From Burkholderiales bacterium (GTDB lineage Bacteria; Pseudomonadota; Gammaproteobacteria; Burkholderiales; Casimicrobiaceae), in the NCBI GenBank assembly GCA_025354075.1, contig JANXNO010000124.1:1-6038 (forward strand): 6,038 nucleotides of DNA, in the 5' to 3' direction. Shown here piece by piece: positions 1-5,959 of this stretch. The notes beneath the pieces are model-generated. The model was not told the origin of the DNA, did no database searches, and worked only from the letters and a program-made list of their open reading frames with translations. The stretch's first letter is position 1. Each line of letters opens with the position of its first letter. The translations under genes were made by a program, and so were the position numbers.

Positions 1-220
1 CCAAGGAGCTGGACGCAATCGCCGAGCCGCAGCCGTAGGTTTTGAAACGCGCATCTTCAATCACGCCGGTGACCGGGTTGTCCTTGATCTGCAGCTTCAT
101 CACGTCGCCGCAGGCGGGCGCGCCGACCATGCCGGTGCCGATGTCCGCTTCGTCTTTGCCGAACGCGCCAACGTTGCGGGGATTTTCGTAATGATCTACG
201 ACTTTTTCGCTGTATGCCAT
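1..220 (-). CDS. iscU: IscU iron-sulfur cluster assembly scaffold (N-terminal 73 residues, cut by window edge)
   Basis: IscU is the cytoplasmic scaffold on which IscS-derived sulfur and iron are assembled into [2Fe-2S] clusters before transfer to apoproteins. The translation begins MAYSEKVVDHYENPRNVGAF and continues with the motifs GMVGAPACGDVMKLQI and ARFKTYGCGSAIASSSL. These give the first two cluster-ligand cysteines (C37 and C64) and the conserved Asp39; the third cysteine would lie beyond the window. The sequence is close to E. coli IscU over this stretch, with one extra residue before the second cysteine. The start is supported by an AAGAGGT ribosome-binding site (plus-strand 227-233) six bases upstream. 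It is the third gene of an iscR-iscS-iscU operon, 96 bases after iscS. The gene runs off the left edge, so the 3' end is unseen. Confidence 0.97.
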   Translation of the reverse strand, partial: MAYSEKVVDHYENPRNVGAFGKDEADIGTGMVGAPACGDVMKLQIKDNPVTGVIEDARFKTYGCGSAIASSSL

Positions 221-316
221 TTTGTTACCTCTTACAAACTTTTCTACATTGGATGCGGATGCTTCCACCCTCACCCCAACCCTCTCCCGCCTGCGAGAGA
301 GGGAGCTAATCAGAAA
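221..316 (-). repeat. REP-like palindrome with G-quadruplex motif in the iscS-iscU gap
   Basis: The 96-base gap contains an inverted repeat. CCCTCTC at 280-286 pairs with GAGAGGG at 297-303, and two more G-C pairs inside a single mismatch close a four-base loop. Next to it, C-runs at 268-270, 274-277, 280-282 and 286-288 become four G-runs separated by loops of 2-3 bases on the minus (transcribed-sense) strand. This fits the usual G3+N1-7 quadruplex pattern. A similar GAGAGGG-TTGGGG-TGAGGG motif is familiar from intergenic repeats of many proteobacteria, so this is probably a dispersed REP-like element. I infer it may influence the iscS/iscU mRNA ratio. There is no U-tract, so it does not look like a classic terminator. 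Confidence 0.6.
227..233 (-). promoter_or_regulatory. Ribosome-binding site of iscU
   Basis: Read on the minus strand this is AAGAGGT, six bases before the iscU ATG at 218-220. It is a good anti-Shine-Dalgarno match and fixes the iscU start. Confidence 0.75.
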
Positions 317-1525
317 TTAATGCGCCGCCCATTGGACTTGCGATATATCGATGCCATCCAGATGCATATCCCACAGCGGGCTCATTGCGCGCAGCTTTTC
401 AACTGTCCGCTTCATCGTTGCTATGGTGCTGTCAACATCCTGCTCTGTGGTGAAACGCCCGACCGTCATGCGAATCGAGCTGTGTGCCAATTCGTCACTG
501 CGACCCAAAGCCCGCAATACATACGACGGTTCCAGCGACGCGCTGGTACACGCCGAACCCGAACTCACTGCAATCTCTTTCACGCCCATGATCAGGCTTT
601 CGCCTTCGACGTAGTTGAAGCTGATGTTCAGGTTGTGCGGCACACGTTGCTCCATGTCGCCGTTGATGAACACTTCCGGGATGTCTTTCAGGCCGTTGTA
701 CAAACGATCCCGCAGCATGCGGATGCGCTCATTCTCGGTTGCCATTTCGAGCTTGGCAAGACGAAACGCTTCGCCCATACCAACGATTTGATGCGTTGCC
801 AAGGTGCCAGAACGGAAGCCACGTTCATGACCGCCACCGTGAATTTGGGCCTCAAGGCGAATGCGTGGTTTCTTGCGAACAAACAACGCGCCCATGCCTT
901 TTGGGCCATAGGTTTTGTGAGCAGAGAAACTCATCAGATCGACCTTCAAATCGGCCAGATCAATGACAACTTTCCCCGTCGCCTGTGCTGCATCAACGTG
1001 CAGGATGATTCCCTTGCTGCGTGTGATTTCGCCAATCTCCTTGATCGGTTGAATCACGCCAATTTCGTTGTTCACCATCATGATCGAAACGAGAATCGTG
1101 TCGGGACGCAGCGCAGCCTTGAACACATTCATGTCGATCAAACCGTTTTCCATCACGTCCATGTACGTGACTTCAAAGCCCTGCCGCTCCAGCTCTCGCA
1201 TGGTGTCGAGGGTGGCTTTGTGCTCCGTTTTCACCGTGATGAGGTGCTTGCCCTTATCTTTGTAGAACTGGGCAGCGCCCTTGACCGCGAGGTTGATCGA
1301 CTCAGTTGCGCCGCTCGTCCAGACGATTTCTTTGGCGTCGCAATTGACGAGCGCAGCAACCTGCTCCCGCGCCTCCTCAACAGCGGCCTCGGACTCCCAG
1401 CCATACGCATGCGAACGCGATGCCGGGTTGCCGAAATGCTCGGTGAGGAAGGGGATCATCTTGGCGGCAACACGCGGATCAACCGGCGTGGTTGCGCTGT
1501 AGTCCATGTAGATTGGAAGGCTCAT
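317..1525 (-). CDS. iscS: Cysteine desulfurase IscS
   Basis: IscS is a PLP-dependent class V aminotransferase-fold enzyme. It converts L-cysteine to L-alanine and delivers a persulfide to IscU and to tRNA-thiolation and cofactor pathways in the cytoplasm. The 402-residue product matches the family length (E. coli 404). Visible residues are H102 in TEHKAT (stacks on PLP), D178 in [10 protein letters not shown] with Q181, K204 in [12 protein letters not shown] (Schiff-base lysine), and C326 in [10 protein letters not shown] (persulfide-carrying mobile loop). Each is two positions below its E. coli counterpart. The start [20 protein letters not shown] matches the family N terminus, although the Shine-Dalgarno is weak. 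It follows iscR by 45 bases and precedes iscU by 96 in the same direction, so it is presumably cotranscribed from the iscR promoter and repressed by IscR. No lesions are visible. Confidence 0.98.
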   Translation of the reverse strand: MSLPIYMDYSATTPVDPRVAAKMIPFLTEHFGNPASRSHAYGWESEAAVEEAREQVAALVNCDAKEIVWTSGATESINLAVKGAAQFYKDKGKHLITVKTEHKATLDTMRELERQGFEVTYMDVMENGLIDMNVFKAALRPDTILVSIMMVNNEIGVIQPIKEIGEITRSKGIILHVDAAQATGKVVIDLADLKVDLMSFSAHKTYGPKGMGALFVRKKPRIRLEAQIHGGGHERGFRSGTLATHQIVGMGEAFRLAKLEMATENERIRMLRDRLYNGLKDIPEVFINGDMEQRVPHNLNISFNYVEGESLIMGVKEIAVSSGSACTSASLEPSYVLRALGRSDELAHSSIRMTVGRFTTEQDVDSTIATMKRTVEKLRAMSPLWDMHLDGIDISQVQWAAH

Positions 1526-1570
1526 TACTTACTGCACTCTGTAGAAAATATTTTGCAACCGTGGCCTGGT

Positions 1571-2050
1571 TCAGGCGGCGATAGGTACGGCTCGCGTCCC
1601 CGTTTTACGAAGATCTTGAACCACATGCAATGATGGATTTTTTCGTGCCTTTGCATCATCCACCAACGACTGCAAACTCACGCCTTGGAGGTAGGTGAAG
1701 ATGTGTGCGTTTAGGCTCGCCCACAAGTGGTGGGTCAGGCAAATGCTGTCATCGTGACAATTTTTTTCGCCGCCACAGCTCGTCGTATCGATGGGCTCGT
1801 CAACCGCAAGAATAATGTCGGACACGCTGATCGTTCCCGGTGCCTTGGCCAGGTTGTAGCCGCCGCCGGGGCCACGCACGCTGTCGACCAATCCATGTCG
1901 GCGCAGCTTGCCGAACAGCTGCTCGAGGTAGGAGAGCGAAATTTTTTGCCGCGCAGAAATCTCTGCCAAGGTGACCGGCTCCCCATGGTTGAAGAGCGCC
2001 ACATCAATCATGGCGGTCACAGCGAAACGACCTTTAGTGGTGAGCTTCAT
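1571..2050 (-). CDS. iscR: IscR, Rrf2-family [2Fe-2S] regulator of the isc operon
   Basis: IscR is the autorepressor of the isc operon. It has an Rrf2-type winged-helix DNA-binding domain and a [2Fe-2S] cluster that tunes its operator specificity. The 159-residue product begins MKLTTKGRFAVTAMIDVAL, the classic family N terminus. It contains the recognition segment ISARQKISLSYLEQLFGKLR, the wing RGPGGGYNLA at about 59-68, and cluster ligands C92-X5-C98-X5-C104-X2-H107, exactly the E. coli spacing. I chose the ATG at 2048-2050 because it matches homologues. An in-frame GTG-ATG pair 36-39 bases upstream would add 12-13 residues (MHNWPKESAKKS) not typical of the family. The gene is first in iscR-iscS-iscU and is preceded by a promoter with two candidate IscR operators. 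The C-terminal tail after about residue 130 is typically variable. Confidence 0.96.
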   Translation of the reverse strand: MKLTTKGRFAVTAMIDVALFNHGEPVTLAEISARQKISLSYLEQLFGKLRRHGLVDSVRGPGGGYNLAKAPGTISVSDIILAVDEPIDTTSCGGEKNCHDDSICLTHHLWASLNAHIFTYLQGVSLQSLVDDAKARKNPSLHVVQDLRKTGTRAVPIAA

Positions 2051-2111
2051 GGATTTTTTCGCACTCTCTTTGGGCCAGTTGTGCATCACTCATTGTGGCA
2101 AGCACTCACGG

Positions 2112-2198
2112 TTACGAGCAACCTTTGTGTACCGATGAAGTTTGTTTTGACATCGAGCTCCACTCGAAAGCCGTCACTGTTTCACTGTTACGCAACAT
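2112..2198 (-). other. Possible 28-codon upstream ORF in the iscR leader
   Basis: If transcription starts near 2207, the iscR leader is about 157 bases long. It then holds an ATG-initiated 28-codon frame (MLRNSETVTAFEWSSMSKQT...) ending in TAA 61 bases before the iscR ATG. There is no Shine-Dalgarno, and only about nine bases precede it in the predicted transcript. It resembles no family I know and may be chance. Confidence 0.12.
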
Positions 2199-2213
2199 TG
2201 ATTCGTTAACCGA

Positions 2214-2242
2214 ATAATAGTATTTCCGAGTAATTTAGTCAA
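2214..2242 (-). promoter_or_regulatory. iscRSU promoter (sigma70-type)
   Basis: On the minus strand TTGACT (-35, plus 2237-2242) is followed by exactly 17 bases and TATTAT (-10, plus 2214-2219). The predicted start is an A near 2207, which gives a leader of about 157 bases before the iscR ATG. The -35 hexamer is the core of a candidate IscR operator, so bound IscR would exclude RNA polymerase. An AT-rich stretch lies at about 2310-2340, some 70-100 bases upstream of the -35. Confidence 0.8.
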
Positions 2243-2246
2243 GTTA
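2222..2246 (-). promoter_or_regulatory. Proximal IscR type 1 operator overlapping the -35
   Basis: The 25-base minus-strand site has core TTGACTAAATTACTCGG. It matches most positions of the published IscR type 1 consensus (ATASYYGACTRWWWYAGTCRRSTAT), with C for G at the common position after the central YA. It overlaps the -35 element and most of the spacer, the position expected for autorepression by cluster-loaded IscR. Confidence 0.72.
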
Positions 2247-2271
2247 AAGCCCGAGTAGTTCCGTCGGACAT
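2247..2271 (-). promoter_or_regulatory. Distal IscR type 1 operator
   Basis: The minus-strand core CCGACGGAACTACTCGGG aligns with the proximal site (GAC..AA.TACTCGG shared). It lies exactly 25 bases further upstream, so the two 25-base sites abut on the same helix face with about 2.4 turns between centres. This resembles the paired IscR sites known at the E. coli iscR promoter. It is weaker than the proximal site. Confidence 0.58.
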
Positions 2272-2382
2272 TCAATCCACTCGAAAATAGTGGCGTGACA
2301 CGTCGTAAGTCATTGAATATAAGAACATTATAAATTCAACCCGCGTCTCATCATTTAATGCGAATCACGTTTTTGGATGAAC

Positions 2383-2892
2383 TTAAGTGTGCGGGCACGT
2401 GTCCGCGCCGTGCTCGCGATCGCGCTGTCGGTGATGCTCGTGCGAATGATCGGGTGGTACGGTTGCGTGCAGATGCTCATGCGGACGCCCCACTTCAACT
2501 GGCACCAGATTCACCAGTCCATGACGTACGCAGCGCTCTGCAATCAGCGCTTGCGAAAAGCGCTTCACGTCCGTGGTCGGGCCGCGCAAAATCGCCGCTT
2601 CTAAACAATGATCGTGGTCAAGATGCACATGCATCGTTGAGACGCTCAGGTCGTGGTGCGCGTGATGCGCAGCCGTCAAACGCGCCGCGAGATCGCGTTC
2701 ATGATGGTTGTAAACGTAGCTCACACAGGCGACACAGTGCGTTGCGCTGTCGGATGCCAGACGATCTGCCTCCAGCGCACCGCGCACCAGATCGCGAAAC
2801 GCTTCTGACCGATTTTGATAGCCACACAAGTCAAGCAAACGATCAAACTCGTCGGCCAGATCATCGTTGACGGAAATTGTGATTCGCCACAT
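2383..2892 (-). CDS. nikR: NikR nickel-responsive ribbon-helix-helix regulator with His-rich C-terminal tail
   Basis: NikR is a tetrameric regulator that binds operator DNA when loaded with Ni(II), classically repressing nickel uptake genes. The start MWRITISVNDDLADEFDRLL is preceded by an AGGAGA ribosome-binding site with eight-base spacing, which rules out the longer frame beginning at 2961. Residues 1-45 form the ribbon-helix-helix domain (R3, T5 and S7 on the DNA-contacting strand; YQNRSEAFRDLVRGAL). Residues about 54-135 form the ACT-like metal domain (CVSYVYNHHERDLAARL, HHDLSVSTMHVHLDHDHCLE). High-affinity Ni ligands corresponding to E. coli H76/H87/H89/C95 are H77, H88, H90 and C96. 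The protein has 169 residues versus 133 in E. coli. The excess is a tail (136-169) with nine histidines, one cysteine and many acidic residues. It lies 332 bases upstream of iscR in the same direction and diverges from a DUF2946-type gene and a TonB receptor, its probable targets. Confidence 0.94.
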   Translation of the reverse strand: MWRITISVNDDLADEFDRLLDLCGYQNRSEAFRDLVRGALEADRLASDSATHCVACVSYVYNHHERDLAARLTAAHHAHHDLSVSTMHVHLDHDHCLEAAILRGPTTDVKRFSQALIAERCVRHGLVNLVPVEVGRPHEHLHATVPPDHSHEHHRQRDREHGADTCPHT

Positions 2893-2974
2893 GGTTCGGA
2901 TCTCCTGCTGCAATGGTAACCATGGCTCAAGCCGCAACCGCATCTGCGGCGCTGCAAACACTTACAATTTTGAG
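2893..2974. promoter_or_regulatory. Divergent control region between nikR and the DUF2946-type gene
   Basis: This 82-base gap must hold both 5' ends. It contains the palindrome ATGGT-A-ACCAT (2913-2923) and the nested dyads GCCGCA-N8-TGCGGC (2931-2950) and CCGCA-TC-TGCGG (2938-2949). No GTATGA-N16-TCATAC (E. coli NikR operator) is present, and I see no convincing -35/-10 pair on either strand. A TACAAT at 2963-2968 is too near the downstream ATG to be a normal -10. Confidence 0.35.
2901..2906 (-). promoter_or_regulatory. Ribosome-binding site of nikR
   Basis: The minus strand reads AGGAGA, eight bases before the ATG at 2890-2892. It decides the nikR start against the upstream in-frame ATG at 2959-2961. 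Confidence 0.75.
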
Positions 2975-3373
2975 ATGTTCTGCACGCGAATCCTCCGCAA
3001 ATTCCGCACCGCACTGGCGACCTTCGCCGTGTTGGTGATGGCACTTGCGGCGCTTGCTCCTGCGATCAGCCACGCGCTGGGCTACTCGCCCGTCGCCAAT
3101 TGGGTCGAACTGTGTTCCGCGCAAGGCACCAAACGTATCGCGGTGAATTCATCGGGCGAGCCGATCAGCCCGTCCGAACAAGCCATGCAACATGCAGAAC
3201 ATTGCCCGTTTTGCCACGTAGAACATAGCCCGGCCATGCTTCCGACCGCGCCTGCGCCATTCGTGCCGCAGACGGATGTGAAGTCGTCCATGCCAGCGCT
3301 GTTTTACGCCGCACCCAATGCGTCGTATGCGTGGGCTCCCTCGCTCTCACGCGGCCCGCCCGCCGTCTCCTGA
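2975..3373 (+). CDS. Small DUF2946-type protein with N-terminal membrane/signal segment and HCPFC motif
   Basis: This 132-residue protein has a basic N terminus (MFCTRILRKFRT) and a hydrophobic segment at about 12-32 (ALATFAVLVMALAALAPAIS), read as a signal peptide or signal anchor. The region after it is probably periplasmic. It contains LCSAQGTKRIAV (C47), QHAEHCPFCHVEH (H73, H76, C77, C80, H81, H84), and a C terminus WAPSLSRGPPA. The xCPFCxxxH core, the early LCSA-type cysteine and the RGPP ending recall DUF2946, a family of unknown function often found beside TonB-dependent receptors and suspected of transition-metal handling. I chose the ATG at 2975 because the longer in-frame start at 2867 would overlap nikR and place 36 polar residues before the hydrophobic segment. 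Its Shine-Dalgarno is poor (TTGAG directly before ATG). It is divergent from nikR and upstream of the receptor, so a metal-binding helper role is plausible but inferred. Confidence 0.82.
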   Translation: MFCTRILRKFRTALATFAVLVMALAALAPAISHALGYSPVANWVELCSAQGTKRIAVNSSGEPISPSEQAMQHAEHCPFCHVEHSPAMLPTAPAPFVPQTDVKSSMPALFYAAPNASYAWAPSLSRGPPAVS

Positions 3374-3477
3374 TCTCGTTTTAACGCCCTGCTTCGTTGC
3401 GTGACGCGCTGCTTTAAAGCGCTTATCGAATGATTCGCAGGATTTATTTTCGAGCGCCCCCTTATTTCGTTGATCCT

Positions 3478-3504
3478 GCAAAGGCAGGAGCTCTGCGCCT
3501 TTGC
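3478..3504. promoter_or_regulatory. 27-bp perfect dyad GCAAAGGC-N11-GCCTTTGC
   Basis: Two perfect 8-base arms flank an 11-base centre, 85 bases before the receptor start. Outer-arm spacing (6 bases, N15, 6 bases) is near but not equal to the N16 of the E. coli NikR operator, and the arm sequences differ. It could be an operator for NikR or another regulator, or an RNA hairpin. Which of these is unresolved. Confidence 0.35.
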
Positions 3505-3576
3505 GAGTGCGTTGCACGAACGCAAAACACGCTTGGCTTAGCCTCTACGCGGCAACGGATTAGGTGGGCCTCCATC

Positions 3577-3580
3577 AGGA
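3577..3580 (+). promoter_or_regulatory. Ribosome-binding site of the receptor gene
   Basis: AGGA sits eight bases before the ATG at 3589. This start places a proper signal peptide at the N terminus and rejects the longer frame from 3430. Confidence 0.6.
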
Positions 3581-3588
3581 TTCGTCCC

Positions 3589-5906
3589 ATGAAACTACGT
3601 CTTAACCCGCTCTTCGCCGCGCTCCTCGCAGCGCACGCAACCACGCTCTTCGCTCAATCATTCACACCAGAATCGCAACTGGCACAGACCGATTCACAAG
3701 TCAAAAAGCTCGGTACCGTCACCGTCACAGGCAATCAGCCTACGTCGCTGCCCACACAAATATCGACCACTCTCGAAGGCATCACAGGCAAGGAAATCGC
3801 CGAGAAAATCAACGCGTTTGACGCTGAAGACGCACTCAAATATTTTCCGAGCCTGCTAGTGCGCAAGCGCTACGTCGGCGACTTTGATCATGCCGTGCTC
3901 GCAACGCGCGCATCGGGCACGGGCAACAGCGCTCGCTCGCTGGTGTACGCGGACGGAATCCTGCTTTCAAACCTGCTCGGCAATGGCGCGAGCTACACGC
4001 CGCGCTGGGGCTTGGTAAGCCCGGAAGAAATCGAGCGCGTCGATGTGCTGTATAGCCCGTTCTCTACCGCCTATCCGGGCAACTCGGTGGGCGCGGTGGT
4101 GGACTACGTCACGCGCATGCCGAAGGCGTTTGAGGCGCACGTCAAGGGCTCGTACTTTTCGCAGAACTACAAACAATACGGCACCAACGAAACGTACAAC
4201 GGCAACGCGCTGTCCGCATCACTTGGCAGTCGCACGGGCGCGTGGTCGTGGTGGTTGGCGGTCAGCCGCTTGGACAACGCAGGCCACCCATCGCCTTTGC
4301 CAGCAAGCTAATCACCCAGGGCACGGTTAGCACCAGTGGAACCCGTGTGACCGGTGCCAACGCTGATAAAAATCCAAAAAATCAAGACTGGTTAATCCTC
4401 GGTGATACCAATCAAATCGACACCGTGCAGGATCAAGCGAAGGCCAAAATTACCTACGATTTTTCACCGACGAATCGTGCGAGTTACACGGTGGGTTGGT
4501 GGAAAAACGATGCGGATCGGTATTCGAATAGTTACCTGAAAGACGTGAACGGCAACGCGGTGTACAGCGGCAACGTCAATGTCGACGGTCGCCAATACAA
4601 CATCGCAGCCACCGATTTTTCGCGCAGCGTGAATCAGTTGCAACACGTCATTCATGGTCTCGCACTCAAGAGCAATACGCGCGGCGTGTTCGATTGGGAA
4701 CTGGCGGGCAGCCTGTACGAGTATTCGAAGGACATCAGCCGTTCTGCGCTCGGCGCGTACTCAACGACCGCAGCGGGTGGCGCGGGTCGCATCACCGATC
4801 TGAAAGGCACTGGGTGGAACACGCTGTCCGCACGCGGCGTGTGGCGGCCGGGAACAACGGAAGCGGCAATGGGCGATCACATCGTCGAATTCGGCTATCA
4901 AGATTACGCGAGCAAACTGCGCACACTCGTCTCCGACACCAGCGATTGGCGGAGCGCCCCGGCGGGTGCGCGCTTCTCAGCGTTCAACGGCAACACTGAT
5001 TTGCAGGGCTTGTTTGCGCAGGACACATGGACTCTATCGCCGCAATGGCGCACCACTTTCGGCGTACGTTGGGAGCGCTGGCATGCGTTCGGCGGCGAGA
5101 TAGGCAACGCAAGCTCAGTGCAGAAATTAAGTGAGCGCACCGAGTCATACGGCTCGCCCAAATTAGCCGTCGCCTATCAAGCGACGCCAGACTGGACGAT
5201 CAAAGGCTCCGTCGGACGCGCAGTGCGCACGCCGACGGTGGCCGAGCTTTATCAAGGTTCAATCTCAGCCACCACCATCGTCAACAACGACCCGAATTTG
5301 AAGGCAGAAAAATCGTGGACGAGTGAGCTGACCGCAGAGCGGCAATTCGCTTGGGGCAACGTGCGCGGCACCGCGTTTTTTGAGCGCACCAAGGACGCGT
5401 TGTTTTCGCAAACCAACGTCAGCGTGACGCCAAACGTGACCAACATTCAGAACGTCGATGCGATCCGAACGCACGGCATTGAGCTTGCGCTGCAAGCCGC
5501 CGACGTAGCTATCAAAGGACTCGACATCAGCAGCAGTGTCACGTGGACGCACTCCATCATCACCGCCAACAGCAAGTTCCCGGCGAGCGTTGGCAAGTGG
5601 CAGCCGCGCGTGCCCGACTGGCGTGCCAATGTGCTCGCCACGTATCGTGCCAACGACCGCTGGAGCTTCACCAGCGGCCTGCGCTACAGCGGCACGCAGT
5701 ACGGCACGCTCGATAACTCCGACCCGAACGGAGCGACGTACACAGGCGTATCGAAGTTCTTGGTAGCTGACGTGCGCGCTCGTTATCAGGCAACAAAATC
5801 GGTCACGATTTCGGCAGGCATCGACAACCTGAACAACGAAAAATATTGGGTGTTTCATCCGTACACACAGCGCATGTTTGTCCTGGAGTTGAAGGCAGAT
5901 TTCTGA
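3589..5906 (+). pseudogene. TonB-dependent outer-membrane receptor, interrupted by a single-base frameshift (candidate nickel/metal receptor)
   Basis: This would be an outer-membrane gated channel that imports a metal or metal-chelate using TonB-ExbBD energy. Frame 1 starts at ATG 3589 with signal peptide MKLRLNPLFAALLAAHATTLFA (cleavage likely about 22/23), then a TonB-box-like LGTVTVTG at 41-48. A plug follows (ALKYFPSLLVRKRYVGD, SARSLVYADGILL, PRWGLVSPEEIERVDVLYSPFSTAYPGNSVGAVVDYVTRMP). Frame 1 stops at 4309-4311 (240 residues). The barrel continues without a break in frame 3, from about 4290 (IAFASKLITQGTVS...) through SVGRAVRTPTVAELYQGS and SAGIDNLNNEKYW to a terminal aromatic ...LELKADF. 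Restored length is about 772 residues, normal for the family. The break sits in CAC-CCA-TCG: one missing base near 4287-4289 turns the expected ...GHP-IAF... into a stop 20 bases later. A true null allele or a sequencing error are both possible. Linkage to nikR suggests nickel; the sequence alone does not prove specificity. Confidence 0.88.
4285..4292 (+). other. Frameshift site inside the receptor gene
   Basis: Frame 1 reads His233 (4285-4287) and Pro234 (4288-4290), then diverges into SPLPAS and a stop. Frame 3, starting with ATC at 4290, gives IAFASKL, which continues the barrel. One C lost from the short C-run at 4287-4289 is the simplest explanation. The run is only three bases, so it is not a typical phase-variation tract, and C-CAC-CCA is not a canonical slippery heptamer. 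Confidence 0.8.
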
Positions 5907-5959
5907 CCTAACGCCCACGATTTAACCTTCTTCACAAACAGCATTTTTTGAATACCACC
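5907..5959 (+). other. Short gap after the receptor
   Basis: This stretch of 53 bases has no inverted repeat resembling a terminator and no promoter I can support. The next gene is therefore probably cotranscribed with the receptor. Confidence 0.4.

Larger units (their letters stand above)
3374..3588 (+). promoter_or_regulatory. Receptor leader region with nested inverted repeats
   Basis: This 215-base intergenic stretch has an open frame from 3430 continuous with the receptor, but its content (MIRRIYFRAPPYF...) is not signal-peptide-like, so I treat it as noncoding. It holds a GCTTTAAAGC palindrome (3411-3420), CGAAT-G-ATTCG (3427-3437), GCAGGAT (3437-3443) repeated inverted as ATCCTGC (3473-3479), TCCTGC-AAAG-GCAGGA (3474-3489), GCAAAGGC-N11-GCCTTTGC (3478-3504) and TGCGTT-N5-AACGCA (3508-3524). 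No cobalamin-riboswitch box or confident promoter is visible. Receptor operator and/or leader structure is the best guess. Confidence 0.45.

Noticed and set aside
191..1633. 480-residue open frame on the + strand opposite iscS
   Set aside because: It lies antisense to a complete, perfectly recognisable iscS. Its translation is rich in Cys, His and Arg with no domain, which is a codon-bias shadow.
2147..2175. TTGACA at 2147-2152 as a + strand promoter
   Set aside because: At the proper spacing the next hexamer is GCCGTC, which is no -10. No + strand gene starts nearby.
2358..2870. 170-residue + strand frame opposite nikR
   Set aside because: It is antisense to nikR, which has a good ribosome-binding site and all family residues. 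The composition is Arg/Ala/Asp-rich with no motif.
3406..3422. GCGCT-N7-AGCGC as a terminator after the DUF2946-type gene
   Set aside because: There is no U-tract after the stem and the arms are only five bases, so it is not supported as an intrinsic terminator.
3374..3588. Cobalamin or nickel-cobalt riboswitch before the receptor
   Set aside because: I find no B12-box-like sequence and nothing matching the known nickel-cobalt riboswitch pattern. Only unclassified inverted repeats are present.
4242..4290. ATG at 4242 as an independent start for the receptor barrel
   Set aside because: The first residues (MVVVVGGQPLGQRRPP) are the out-of-frame reading of conserved WSWWLAVSRLDN. No Shine-Dalgarno or signal peptide is present, so the frameshift explanation is better.
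4279..4292. Programmed -1 frameshifting at the receptor break
   Set aside because: The frame change has the right sign, but C-CAC-CCA is not a slippery heptamer and no strong downstream stem was seen. It is kept only as a remote alternative.
5147..5155. TCATAC half-site (E. coli NikR type) inside the receptor gene
   Set aside because: It has no partner GTATGA at the correct distance and lies within coding sequence, so it is a chance hexamer.
5265..5918. 217-residue minus-strand frame opposite the receptor barrel
   Set aside because: It is antisense to conserved TonB-receptor sequence, has no ribosome-binding site and no recognisable domain.
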